Of a DNA stretch of 64,000 bases, positions 17,850 through 26,158 are shown piece after piece (the first letter of the stretch is position 1; each line of letters opens with the position of its first letter). This DNA is from Candidatus Nitrospira kreftii (GTDB taxonomy: Bacteria; Nitrospirota; Nitrospiria; Nitrospirales; Nitrospiraceae), in the NCBI GenBank assembly GCA_014058405.1, contig CP047423.1, positions 2,232,001-2,296,000 on the forward strand, given 5' to 3'. The position numbers and the translations under genes were made by a program. Below the pieces are notes generated by a model. That model made no database searches. It saw only the letters and a list, made by a program, of their open reading frames with translations, and had not been told where the DNA came from.

Positions 17850-18036
17850 AGGGCGTACGCCCATCACTCTGTGTCAGTATCTGCAACTCCGTCGCAAAGG
17901 CTGGGGATAGTTCCAGTGGGCGATGAGTGTTACCCGCTTTATCATAGGTAAGATGTGACACAGTGGAAAAGCGTCGAGAGCCTCGAGGGAGAGGCCCAAG
18001 AGCCACATGCCTTGAGGAGAAACGGAGGAGGACATT

Positions 18037-18216
18037 ATGCTGCTGAAATGGGCCGTGATCTTCTTTGTGATCTCTCTAATCGCCGCAGTCTTCGGTTTTA
18101 CCGGCATAGCGGCCGGCGCGGCAGAAATCGCCAAAATTCTGTTCTATTTATTCCTGGCGATCTTTGTCATCCTGTTGATCGCAGGATTGGTCATTGGAGG
18201 AAAAATTGTCTCCTGA
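18037..18216 (+). CDS. DUF1328 (YtjA-type) small membrane protein
   Basis: A 59-residue protein starting at ATG 18037, preceded by a GGAGGAGG ribosome site. It has two hydrophobic helices ([16 protein letters not shown] and [19 protein letters not shown]). The order [19 protein letters not shown], then [12 protein letters not shown], is the signature of DUF1328, a family of tiny inner-membrane proteins often induced by stress. Function is unknown. It follows cydAB at about 190 bases and has its own ribosome site. Confidence 0.88.
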   Translation: MLLKWAVIFFVISLIAAVFGFTGIAAGAAEIAKILFYLFLAIFVILLIAGLVIGGKIVS

Positions 18217-18947
18217 GACATCCGTGAGCGAAAGCCAGTTTCCTTACCTCTAGGTGGACGCAGTTGGGGGAATTTGCGAGCACCAGAGGACAGGAAGCGA
18301 GATACGGCGCACTAGAGCAGGCAATGGACACATTGAGATGGGTTTCGGAAACGGTCTCGATCCCTAATGCAAAGCGGTCTGCTCAAGAACTCCGTCCTCA
18401 AAAGAGGACGGAGTTCTTGTAGTCTGCCCATACCTCTTCATAATCCCTTTTCTACCGGAGGCGTGCTCCGTGCTGAAGGTACAACGGACCATATGCGTCC
18501 AATTGCATGCGACTCGGGACGGAAGCGGCAAAACCGACACAAGCCGCACGGTCAGGAGAGGGCCCTGTCCCGGATGGAGTTGCGTTCGGCGTGAGCATCA
18601 GGTGTAAGATCAGGCTTACGACCGCCAGATCTTAAAGCGGCATGAGCCCAAGATTTTCCACATTACCGGGCATGCCTTTCATAAGCTTGGTCGAATCCTT
18701 AAAAACAATGAACGAGCCCACATGAAGAGGTCCCTAGCCGTCGTTAATCGGCCTGGAACCGTCCATCCAGTTTGGAGAACGGATGTGGCGCGGTCTTGCG
18801 CGATAACCGATGTCCTCGGCCACCGACACCAGGTTTAGCCGTACCTCATTTCGGCTCCGATCGCGTCGGCACTCTCTCTTGCCTGTCGTGCTCTTGAGGA
18901 AGCGGACAATGAGTGATCCCCGTTCGTTCAGGCTGGTTCTTTCGTAA
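18217..18947. other. 731-base intergenic region with a strong hairpin
   Basis: Apart from the hairpin at 18384-18419 I see no supported gene. On the plus strand near 18600-18840 an open frame without a start reads LKRHEPKIFHITGHAFHKLG and onward. It looks protein-like but matches nothing I recognise and may be a decayed gene. The minus-strand gene ending at 18948 has no clear terminator here. Confidence 0.4.
18384..18419. terminator. Perfect 16-bp stem with AAAA loop
   Basis: The left arm CAAGAACTCCGTCCTC and its exact complement are separated by AAAA. The stem is long and perfect. It is not followed by a T-run on either strand, so it is not a classic intrinsic terminator. It could be a structured RNA, a small transcript's end or a protein-binding site about 170 bases after the DUF1328 gene. 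Confidence 0.5.
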
Positions 18948-19433
18948 TTAGTGCGTCTTCTGTGAAGTCTTATCAGCTTGTTTCAACGCTTCGGAAGACA
19001 CCTCTTCAGTGGGATTACAGTCAGCCGAGACGTGTTCAGCTCGACGATCCGTGGCTCGGTTCCCTCGAATCCATAAGGCACGATTCTGACTGTCGACAGA
19101 CACCGAAATGCGATCGCCTTTCTGGATGGGAGATTTCTCCGTCGTCTCAGTGACCTGGAATCGTACTTCTTTCCCATTCTTCTCCTTCATGACAAAATTC
19201 TCGCCATCTATCTGCGTGACTTCCCCCGTCACCAGGCGGCTTTGTTGATTTGCATCTTGTTCGGCATGCGCGGCATTTTGTCCGGCCGGTATATCGCATG
19301 GAAGTGCGATTGTTTTGTTTTTCGGTTCCTCTGCTGCTGATATAACATCACCCATTTGCAACACTGTGAATAGGCCCGACAGCAGCCACACTGCACCTAA
19401 TGGCCTGCGGATACTCTTTGTTGTTGAATTCAT
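18948..19433 (-). CDS. Exported small beta-barrel-like protein, unknown function
   Basis: A 161-residue protein with a signal peptide (GAVWLLSGLFTVLQMGDVISA). The core at about residues 66-115 reads RLVTGEVTQIDGENFVMKEK, then EVRFQVTETTEKSP and KGDRISVSVDSQN. This is a DUF5666-like OB-fold pattern in which a short domain wraps an ion or ligand. The C-terminal tail is Lys/Gln/Ser rich. TGAGGAGGCATT precedes the ATG. It resembles in style, but not closely in sequence, the exported protein at 22687-23550. The role is unknown. Confidence 0.7.
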   Translation of the reverse strand: MNSTTKSIRRPLGAVWLLSGLFTVLQMGDVISAAEEPKNKTIALPCDIPAGQNAAHAEQDANQQSRLVTGEVTQIDGENFVMKEKNGKEVRFQVTETTEKSPIQKGDRISVSVDSQNRALWIRGNRATDRRAEHVSADCNPTEEVSSEALKQADKTSQKTH

Positions 19434-19839
19434 AATGCCTCCTCATAAATCAATCGTACTGGTCTTCTCGCCGGCGGCCCATAACCGCGAACATACTTTC
19501 TTGCTCACTCGCAACTCATAAACTCTGATCTCTTGTCTCCTCCGGATGTGCCCAATCAATTCATATATATCGTCGTCCACACTCTCTCGCGATTGAACTA
19601 GTAATGTCCCTAGTTTACTTATTGATCCGCAAAAGTCTGCATAAACCAGTTGCCATCTTTGCGCCGTTGCATACGAATAGTCATTCTCAGGAGGTACGTA
19701 CCTGACCGATGGTTTTCACCGAGAAGACGAGTACACGTCCACTGATTCAGCCGACGGGTTGATGGGAAATGAGTGAGACAGGCATATCAGCTGTTGCTGC
19801 CGAAAGGTGAGGGTACTTTGATCGTAGGCATGGACCTCG
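19434..19839. other. 406-base intergenic region
   Basis: No gene is supported. The minus-strand frame 19716-20168 overlaps the TPR gene in another frame and is a shadow. The stretch is AT-richer than its surroundings and must hold the promoter of the 18948-19433 gene. Confidence 0.4.
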
Positions 19840-20922
19840 TTACCTCTGAGCATTCGGATCGCCTCCTTGGTTGGGTTTCTCTTGAGAGCCCATGTCCAGG
19901 AAGTCGCGGGCCTGTATAGCTTCGGAGGCACTCGGCCCAAAGACCCTTTCCTGTATGCGTAACACGTCTTGATAGATAGGGATGGCGAGATCTCGGTGGT
20001 GATGTGCTTCATACATGCGGGCCATCGCGCTGAGCGAGACCGCAACCAACGGATGGTCATGCCCAAAGACCTTTTCTCGGATTTCTTTTGCGCGGAGGAG
20101 CATCGGCATTGCGAGCGATAAGTTATCGGAGTACAAACTGATTGCGACGTGATGGAGACTGTCCGCAATGGCAGGATGGTCCGGTACCAGCGCTCCTTCT
20201 CGAATAACCCAAGCCCGGAAAAATAATGGACCGGCTAATGCACGCTCTTGTGGCTGTTCAAATAACGCGCCGGCAAGCAGGTCCAGGGTGTCGGCCACGT
20301 GAAGATCCTCAGCTCCCCGAGTCGACGTGTAAATGGTAAGCGCTCGGCGCAAGACGGTTTCTGCGCCACTGTAGTCGTTCTGCATAAACCTCGCTGCGCC
20401 CAATTTCTTCAGAAGAGCCGCCAGATCTTGGTTCGCTTCTTTCTCGATGGTACGCTCTAATATTCCGACGGCCATAGCATAGTCTTGTTCGGCTTGGGCC
20501 CAGTGATCAAGGGACTTGGCATGGTCTCCGCTGGCCTCATGTCCGGACCAGCCAATGTCGTCGACGGCGGCGACCAAGCCGACGCACACTCTCATCCTCG
20601 GCAAGAGCAAGCTTGGTCTGCCATGAGCTCCGCGGAGTTTATCCTGCTCTTCTGTTCGGTTACCGATCGCGAAGCACGCATCCCTGGCTTCTGCGTACGT
20701 CGGGCTGCGTGAGAGAAGGTTGTCGTTTCTTGTATGGTCTCCCCACTCCATCTCCATCGCCGGCGGAGGGAGTACCGCATGGTTCTCAGCGAAAGAGTCG
20801 TCGGCAGACGATGTTGTGGGTGCCAGACAACAGCACAGCAACGCGATGAGTCCCGGGCAGCCGCGCGGACGACCGGCATGAAGTTGGGGAAAGGTTTCTG
20901 GACCAGACATACTCGATCTCAT
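19840..20922 (-). CDS. Exported tetratricopeptide-repeat protein
   Basis: About 360 residues. A hydrophobic leader (CPGLIALLCCCLAPTTSSA) indicates export or a membrane anchor. From about residue 145 TPR_10/TPR_12-type repeats follow: QAEQDYAMAVGILERTIE, LAALLKKLGAARFMQNDYSG, ALTIYTSTRGAEDLHVADTL, and GHDHPLVAVSLSAMARMYEA. These repeats, with the D-H-P motif, build protein-binding superhelices. No catalytic domain is seen. The start is uncertain between the two first methionines (20922 and 20910). It stands alone between two non-coding gaps. Confidence 0.75.
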   Translation of the reverse strand: MRSSMSGPETFPQLHAGRPRGCPGLIALLCCCLAPTTSSADDSFAENHAVLPPPAMEMEWGDHTRNDNLLSRSPTYAEARDACFAIGNRTEEQDKLRGAHGRPSLLLPRMRVCVGLVAAVDDIGWSGHEASGDHAKSLDHWAQAEQDYAMAVGILERTIEKEANQDLAALLKKLGAARFMQNDYSGAETVLRRALTIYTSTRGAEDLHVADTLDLLAGALFEQPQERALAGPLFFRAWVIREGALVPDHPAIADSLHHVAISLYSDNLSLAMPMLLRAKEIREKVFGHDHPLVAVSLSAMARMYEAHHHRDLAIPIYQDVLRIQERVFGPSASEAIQARDFLDMGSQEKPNQGGDPNAQR

Positions 20923-21100
20923 GATACCAGTGATATGGATATTTTTAACGGACGGCTATGACGAAGGATACTGGTGTCTTATCTAGGGTGAACAAGATCG
21001 TCGCTGCAATGTGCACCGATGTCTTCCAATCCGTTATCTAGGAGCTATGTGCCCATGCTTTCAAAAGTGAACGATTGTAGAAATCATGAATACTGGTTCG

Positions 21101-21559
21101 TCAGCGGTTCATGGCGGCCAGCACGCGCTTGGCTTTCCTTTCGTCAACAGCCTGGGATTCCGTCAAGTCATTGAAGTCTCCACGAATTGCTTTCAGGCCA
21201 TACCGTTCCAGATCGATTTCTCTCGCAGTCCGAATTCCCAGACGACGGAAGACCGGCACCGGTGGACACCATCCTTGCACCGCATGCTGCAAAAGAAATC
21301 CGGCGACCACAGCCGGAAGAATAAAAAACCGCCGATGTACAAACGCTCCAAGACCGAGTCCGACAAGAGCAATAGTCGCGGCATTGGCTTCGAGTGTTCG
21401 TTCCATATCCCATTCCTGATCCAGCTCTTCAAGCCGTCGATTAATCTCAGATTCTCCTTGCCTCCCCACAGACGCGATGCGTTGCTCTGTGTGTCGTCGG
21501 ATCTCGTCGTTGATCACTTCATCGGTATGTTGTTCGACTCGAGTCGTCGTCGGGATCAT
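21101..21559 (-). CDS. DUF2892-type inner-membrane protein
   Basis: About 152 residues from the ATG at 21559, which has GAGGAG eight bases upstream. An N-terminal soluble helix (DEVINDEIRRHTEQRI) is followed by the DUF2892/YgaP-like core: LEANAATIALVGLGLGAFV, then a second helix FFILPAVVAGFLLQHAV and QGWCPPVPVFRRLGIRT. That Cys-Pro-Pro motif is typical of DUF2892. The C-terminal basic tail ends in KAKRVLAAMNR. A longer frame to 21796 overlaps the DUF421 gene and is not used. It lies 44 bases after the DUF421 gene and is likely in the same operon. Confidence 0.82.
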   Translation of the reverse strand: MIPTTTRVEQHTDEVINDEIRRHTEQRIASVGRQGESEINRRLEELDQEWDMERTLEANAATIALVGLGLGAFVHRRFFILPAVVAGFLLQHAVQGWCPPVPVFRRLGIRTAREIDLERYGLKAIRGDFNDLTESQAVDERKAKRVLAAMNR

Positions 21560-21603
21560 AGCTTGCTCCTCGTTGAATGATATGAACATCGTGAACGTTG
21601 CTG

Positions 21604-22047
21604 TTAGTCCCGCGGAATGATCGAAATGCTTCCCGTAGTTTCCAAGACGGCATACTTGATCTGCTCCATCCGCTCTAAGCCCTGAGATTCCCGTGCCGCC
21701 GTGAGGACATCCACTACACTGACTCTCGCTTTGACCATCAAGTCTGTAAGTGGCCTTCCGTCCCAGACAATAATCATCGGCACACCATCTATCCACCGTG
21801 CTACGATCGGCACTCGCTGCTTGATGTAGGAGAAAGCGATATCCAGGCTGATCAATGTCAGAACGACAAGTACCGCGTTCGTGACCGAAGAATCGTTCTG
21901 CAATAATGCGTTCTGCGTGGCTTCACCGATGATCAGCAGGAGCACAAAATCGAAGCTGGTCATTTGGATGAGCGTCCGTCGACCCGCCAGACGAAGGAAG
22001 ACCAACAGGGCAACGTAGACAGCCGCAGACCGAATGACCGGATCCAT
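21604..22047 (-). CDS. DUF421 (YetF-like) membrane protein
   Basis: A 147-residue protein with three N-terminal helices and a small cytoplasmic domain. Signatures are FLRLAGRRTLIQMTSFDFVL and IIGEATQNALL, then VPIVARWIDGVPMIIVWDG and the end QIKYAVLETTGSISIIPR. The family is linked in Bacillus to spore-germination and stress proteins, but its chemistry is unsettled. The gene lies nine bases after the frameshifted membrane-protein gene and before the DUF2892 gene. The three form one operon. Confidence 0.85.
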   Translation of the reverse strand: MDPVIRSAAVYVALLVFLRLAGRRTLIQMTSFDFVLLLIIGEATQNALLQNDSSVTNAVLVVLTLISLDIAFSYIKQRVPIVARWIDGVPMIIVWDGRPLTDLMVKARVSVVDVLTAARESQGLERMEQIKYAVLETTGSISIIPRD

Positions 22048-22056
22048 AGACCTGCC

Positions 22057-22553
22057 TTATGGATAGACAAACTGTCGCATAGAGACCGAAGCTGCGTCCC
22101 CCACACTGATTCTGGCTGTCAGAAACCCGATGTGCTCGGGCTGGTATGATACCGTCACGAGAATGGCACCCTCCCCGACGTTTGAGGACCATAGGAAGCG
22201 GATACCATCAGAGATCGGTTGTTCGGCATCAGGCTTGGGAGTAATACGCGTGATCTGCACATCAGCCACGAACGCACGATCGAGCTGAAAGGAAACAGAA
22301 TCGTCCTTACCCAAGCCGGCTGGAAGATGTATGCGCAGCTGAAGGGGAGCCTGGTTCCGGCCGAATCGCTGGTATTCCACGATCAAGGACTGATCTGACG
22401 CCGTTGTCCAGCTCAGAGGACCGTTCCCAAAGAGTCCCAGCACCCCCCTGTCAATAGCATCGCCATGGCACTCCAGCCAATGCGTTCGGCTTTCCACATG
22501 CGTCGCTGAAACGGAAGATCCTGGTTGATTTCAAGCTCCCCATGTTGTGGCAT
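22057..22553 (-). pseudogene. Conserved membrane protein, one reading frame broken at a G6 run
   Basis: The gene starts at ATG 22553 with MPQHGELEINQDLPFQRRMW and runs into a helix ERIGWSAMAMLLTGG. There the frame is lost at six Gs (C6 on the plus strand, 22443-22448). One extra G would restore it to VLGLFGNGPLSWTTA, after which the frame continues to the stop at 22057 with a strand-rich periplasmic part. It ends before the DUF421 gene. This type of protein commonly sits beside DUF421 genes. The break is either a homopolymer sequencing error or phase variation. Function unknown. Confidence 0.7.
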
Positions 22554-22686
22554 ACTGAATCGCTCGCGGGTACTCCTTCATACCGATAATGACTACTCCT
22601 GATGCTCTCATCGGCAGAGCTTGACCTCGTCACAGGCTAACTAGATCCCAGCATGCGTGAATCGCACTGTACTGCGTCTACATCCG

Positions 22687-23550
22687 TCATCGAGTCGGCG
22701 CAACCTCCGGCGTGGCGATTTCCAATACGTAGCCGTGATCATCCATCAACAAGACCACATCCTGACCGGACTGTAATCGGTCCAGTTTGTCGAGTGGCGG
22801 GCGGTAGGGAAGATTTTGCTCTCGTCCTTCTTGAACGATCTTCAATCGGCCTTCTCCCCCAGCCGACGACGGAGCCTCCACGCCTTTGAAGACGACCCGC
22901 ATTTGACGATGTGCGCCTTTGATGCGCGCCTTGTTAAGCTCGGCTGATTCTTGCACTGCCTGCTTGCTCGCCAATTGGGCGTCGACAAGTTGTCCGGTTT
23001 CGTCTGCCATAAACCATAATTCCGGCCCCACCGGCATGGCGCTTAGCTTCCCGCGAGCCCGTTCGGCAACGATAAAGGACTTGTCGCCCCGTTCCGTTTG
23101 AATGATGGCCTTGTCCAGTCCGACGGTGAGCGGCGTCTTCAATCGCCCGCGTAGCACCTGATGATGCGAGGCCTCGTCGGGATGATGATAATCCACCACA
23201 GCGTTATGGTCATTAATGGTCACGACGATCGCATCCCCCGGCTTGAACGTCTGCCCTTTTTGTTGGGCCGGTTTGAGCGGCACGAACAACGGCTGAAGAT
23301 TGCCGATATCGATTTCTATTTGATTGCTCCGTATGTCATTGATCCGCCCCAACACAAGTTGATTGCCGGGAAGTAGATGGTCCGTCGGTTCACTGACGAC
23401 CCGTTGGCCGCCCAAGTCCATGCTCTCTTTCGATGGCGACGATTCGCGCTGCGACGACGATGCTGCACATGCATTGTCTTTTCCCGCCAACATTCCCCCC
23501 ACCGACACCAGCACCGCGAGCATGATCGTTTGTCTGTGGATCTGATTCAT
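22687..23550 (-). CDS. Exported repeat-domain protein of unknown function
   Basis: A 287-residue protein from the ATG at 23550, preceded by AAGGAGAAATTCAT. A signal peptide (TIMLAVLVSVGGMLAG) is followed by two similar OB-like segments: GNQLVLGRINDIRSNQIEID with PGDAIVVTINDHNAVVDYHH, and a second one ending in DRLQSGQDVVLLMDDHGYVL. The repeated GQDVV/GDAIVV and DDHG/NDHN motifs suggest a tandem fold. It belongs to the same exported-protein class as the 18948 gene. It contains a single internal Cys (NACAAS) at the end of the leader, so a lipoprotein is possible. Confidence 0.7.
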   Translation of the reverse strand: MNQIHRQTIMLAVLVSVGGMLAGKDNACAASSSQRESSPSKESMDLGGQRVVSEPTDHLLPGNQLVLGRINDIRSNQIEIDIGNLQPLFVPLKPAQQKGQTFKPGDAIVVTINDHNAVVDYHHPDEASHHQVLRGRLKTPLTVGLDKAIIQTERGDKSFIVAERARGKLSAMPVGPELWFMADETGQLVDAQLASKQAVQESAELNKARIKGAHRQMRVVFKGVEAPSSAGGEGRLKIVQEGREQNLPYRPPLDKLDRLQSGQDVVLLMDDHGYVLEIATPEVAPTR

Positions 23551-23848
23551 ATGAATTTCTCCTTGCTGTCGGCATGACACGTTCTTCTCTGATCCCACGT
23601 TGGCATTAACATTAATAATCCTTGCAGAAGCCGCTGGCATCTGGGAAAAACCCTGGCAGAGCGGGAGTGGGATTGCGGGCCACTGCGCGAGAGACTGTGA
23701 TTTGCAAGGAAAAAGATTCAGATATTCAGCAATTTACACGCCGGGACAATCCTCGCATCGAACAGGGCAGCATAATGGGCTTGCGTTAGAGTAGCCTTAA
23801 TGTCCATATTGAGATGAGAATTCGCAGGATGACCTGATCGAGGCAAGG

Positions 23849-24691
23849 TTGAAGCTCACGACGCTATACGATGGATCCGGAACCCCGTCGTCTCCATATC
23901 TCACCACGATCCTGCGTACAACGTATGATGGGGACGTGTTCTTCGGTGATTCGTCGAGCACCCCTCGGGTCGTCTGCAACTTTGTCCAGACCTTGGACGG
24001 CATTGTCTCCCTCAAGATTCCAGGCAAGTCCGGCGGAGCTGAGATTAGCGGAAGAAACCAAGAAGATGCGTTCATCATGGGGGTATTACGTGCCTGTGCC
24101 GACGCGGTCATGATCGGAGAAGAGACGTTTCGAAATGCACCTGGGCATGTTTGGACTGCGGGCTGTGTGTACCCCACATTCGTCGAGGCGTTCCAGACCT
24201 TTCGTAAACATGTCGGCAAGGTTTCTCCGCATCCATTGAATGTCGTTGTCAGCGGCAGGGGCCAGGTCGATCTGGACCAGCCACTGTTCAGGGATACAGA
24301 GATCCACAGTCTGGTGCTGACGACCCACCAAGGCGCCGCGCGTTTACACCAGCGATACGGTGCCACGTTGCCGGCGACGGTCCGGGTCCTTCCCGGCGAG
24401 ACCCTACTCGCTCCGTCCGATATGATGGCCTTGCTTCAGTCCGAGTATGGAATACACCTGCTCCTGCATGAAGGTGGACCCACGTTACTGGCCCCTTTTG
24501 TGGAACAGGCGTGCCTTGACGAAATATTTCTCACCGTATCTCCCCAAGTCATCGGGCGGGGTCCGACCGGTGACCGGCCGTCCTTTTCCGGCCCGCTTGG
24601 GTTAGCGCCCGAGCAAGCGATCTGGGGAACGTTGTTATCGGTAAAGCAAGCCGACAAGAGCGGCCATCTGTTTCTGCGTTATCAAATCTGA
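23849..24691 (+). CDS. RibD C-terminal-like (pyrimidine reductase/DHFR-fold) protein
   Basis: A 280-residue protein with a RibD_C/DHFR-like NAD(P)H-binding core. Signatures are VVCNFVQTLDGIVSL near residue 41, FIMGVLRACADAVMIGEETFR near 75, LLLHEGGPTLLAPFVEQ and CLDEIFLTVSPQVIGRG. The family includes the reductase half of the riboflavin-pathway enzyme RibD, but solitary members usually have unknown substrates. No in-frame ATG precedes the core. A TTG at 23849 with GAGGCAAGG just before it is the likely start. It may be followed in the same transcript by the small Pro-rich peptide. Confidence 0.82.
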   Translation: MKLTTLYDGSGTPSSPYLTTILRTTYDGDVFFGDSSSTPRVVCNFVQTLDGIVSLKIPGKSGGAEISGRNQEDAFIMGVLRACADAVMIGEETFRNAPGHVWTAGCVYPTFVEAFQTFRKHVGKVSPHPLNVVVSGRGQVDLDQPLFRDTEIHSLVLTTHQGAARLHQRYGATLPATVRVLPGETLLAPSDMMALLQSEYGIHLLLHEGGPTLLAPFVEQACLDEIFLTVSPQVIGRGPTGDRPSFSGPLGLAPEQAIWGTLLSVKQADKSGHLFLRYQI

Positions 24692-24714
24692 TCGCAAGAA
24701 GGGGGGAGAATATA

Positions 24715-24846
24715 CTGAAAAAGCGACTAATCAAAGAGCCACCGACTCCAGGGAAACCGCCTATCAAGGAGCCGCCACGACGGTCCAAGAAAGGCTCTGC
24801 GCCGATCGGCGATCCGCCGAAGAAACGACGTCCGATCAAGGCTTGA
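24715..24846 (+). CDS. 43-residue Pro/Lys-rich peptide with repeated IKEPP motif and non-standard start
   Basis: A short frame 24 bases after the reductase gene. It reads LKKRLIKEPPTPGKPPIKEP and continues to IGDPPKKRRPIKA, with IKEPP twice and IGDPP once, highly basic and proline-rich. The only start options are CTG at 24715 or ATA just before it, with a GGGGGGAG ribosome site 7 bases upstream. No ATG/GTG/TTG exists before the preceding stop. The strict codon pattern favours a real gene. Function is unknown. Confidence 0.5.
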   Translation: MKKRLIKEPPTPGKPPIKEPPRRSKKGSAPIGDPPKKRRPIKA

Positions 24847-24967
24847 ATTTACTGCCGATCGACACCACCTAGGGAAGGCTCCAGTATGCAGCTTATTTCC
24901 AACCTTTCAATTGACCAATGCAGATTTCAGCCCGGGACGTGCGGCAACGACGAGAACTGTCGCGTAA

Positions 24968-26113
24968 TTAAGGTTCGCTATAAGAGACTCGATAGATCAC
25001 GCCGGCGTAATCGTCTGAAACGAGCAGAGCTCCATCCGACATCACAAGAACATCGACGGGGCGCCCCCATGCCCTTTGGCCTTGAAGCCATCCTTCCGCA
25101 AAGACGGAATATGACGTTCGCCCTTGCTCATCTCGTGTCACAACCGTGATCCGATATCCGACTTTCTCGCTCCGATTCCATGAGCCGTGTTCGGCAATAA
25201 AAATTTGGTTCCGATATTCCTTGGGGAACATGTCGCCGGTGTAAAAACGCATGCCCAGGGAAGCGACGTGAGGTCCCAGTTCGGCTGCAGGCGCCGTAAA
25301 TTCATCGCAAGCATGTTTGCGGCCGTATTCAGGATCCGAAATCGTTCGCCCATGGCAATAGGGATAACCGAAGTGCAGGCCGGGCCTCGCCGCATGGTTG
25401 AGTTCGTCCGGCGGTTGATTGTCTCCGAGATAATCCCGACCATTCTCCGTGAACCATAAATCATGAGTGATGGGATCCCAGTCGAAGCCGACCGAGTTAC
25501 GAACTCCGCGCGCGACGATTTCGTACCCGCTTCCATCCGAATTGAGACGGCCAATGAGCGCATAGCGATCAGGGTCAGGTTCACAGATATTGCAGGGCGC
25601 TCCCACCGGCACATATAGTTTCCCGTCGGGACCGAATGCAATAAACTTCCACCCATGACTGGTTTCTTTCGGGAAACGGTCTGCGATCACCACCGGTGGC
25701 GGCACATCTCTCAATTGAGTGTCGATGTTATCGAACCGCAAGACGCGATCCACGGCGGACACGTACAGCGAGCCTTTCCGATACGCCACGCCTACCGGCA
25801 TGTGCAACCCGCGAGCGATCGTCAGCACTTCATCGGCGCGCTGATCACCGTTCTTGTCGAGCACAGCATAGACATTGCCTTTGTCTTTTGTCCCGACAAA
25901 GAGAACACCATCTCGCCCTCTCGCCATACCTCGCGCATTTGGAATATTGTCCGCGTAGAGCGTAATGCTAAAACCGGGCGGAAGTGTGATCGTATCGAGA
26001 GGAAGAGAGCCGGCCTGGCTCCGGTTCACGAAGCAGAACGGTGTCAGCAAAGCGCAGACCGTTCCGACCAAGCGATTCATGACCGTGCTTGTTCTCACGC
26101 GATGTGTGCTCAT
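24968..26113 (-). CDS. PQQ-dependent soluble sugar (sorbosone/aldose) dehydrogenase
   Basis: A 381-residue exported beta-propeller enzyme. After a signal peptide (VGTVCALLTPFCFVNRSQA) come GSDH-family motifs: GFSITLYADNIPNARGMARG, PVGVAYRKGSLYVS, GWKFIAFGPDGKLYVPVGAPC, ARGVRNSVGFDWDP, WFTENGRD and WGRPVDVLVMSDGALLVSDD. The family oxidises aldoses or sorbosone in the periplasm with PQQ and Ca2+. The ATG is preceded by GGAGGAAGTCATC. It lies 45 bases after pqqE in the same direction, so it is probably the last gene of the pqq transcript, placing cofactor synthesis beside its user. Confidence 0.87.
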   Translation of the reverse strand: MSTHRVRTSTVMNRLVGTVCALLTPFCFVNRSQAGSLPLDTITLPPGFSITLYADNIPNARGMARGRDGVLFVGTKDKGNVYAVLDKNGDQRADEVLTIARGLHMPVGVAYRKGSLYVSAVDRVLRFDNIDTQLRDVPPPVVIADRFPKETSHGWKFIAFGPDGKLYVPVGAPCNICEPDPDRYALIGRLNSDGSGYEIVARGVRNSVGFDWDPITHDLWFTENGRDYLGDNQPPDELNHAARPGLHFGYPYCHGRTISDPEYGRKHACDEFTAPAAELGPHVASLGMRFYTGDMFPKEYRNQIFIAEHGSWNRSEKVGYRITVVTRDEQGRTSYSVFAEGWLQGQRAWGRPVDVLVMSDGALLVSDDYAGVIYRVSYSEP

Positions 26114-26158
26114 GATGACTTCCTCCCGAGTAGAGTAACGATCCCCTGTTCCATGGGG

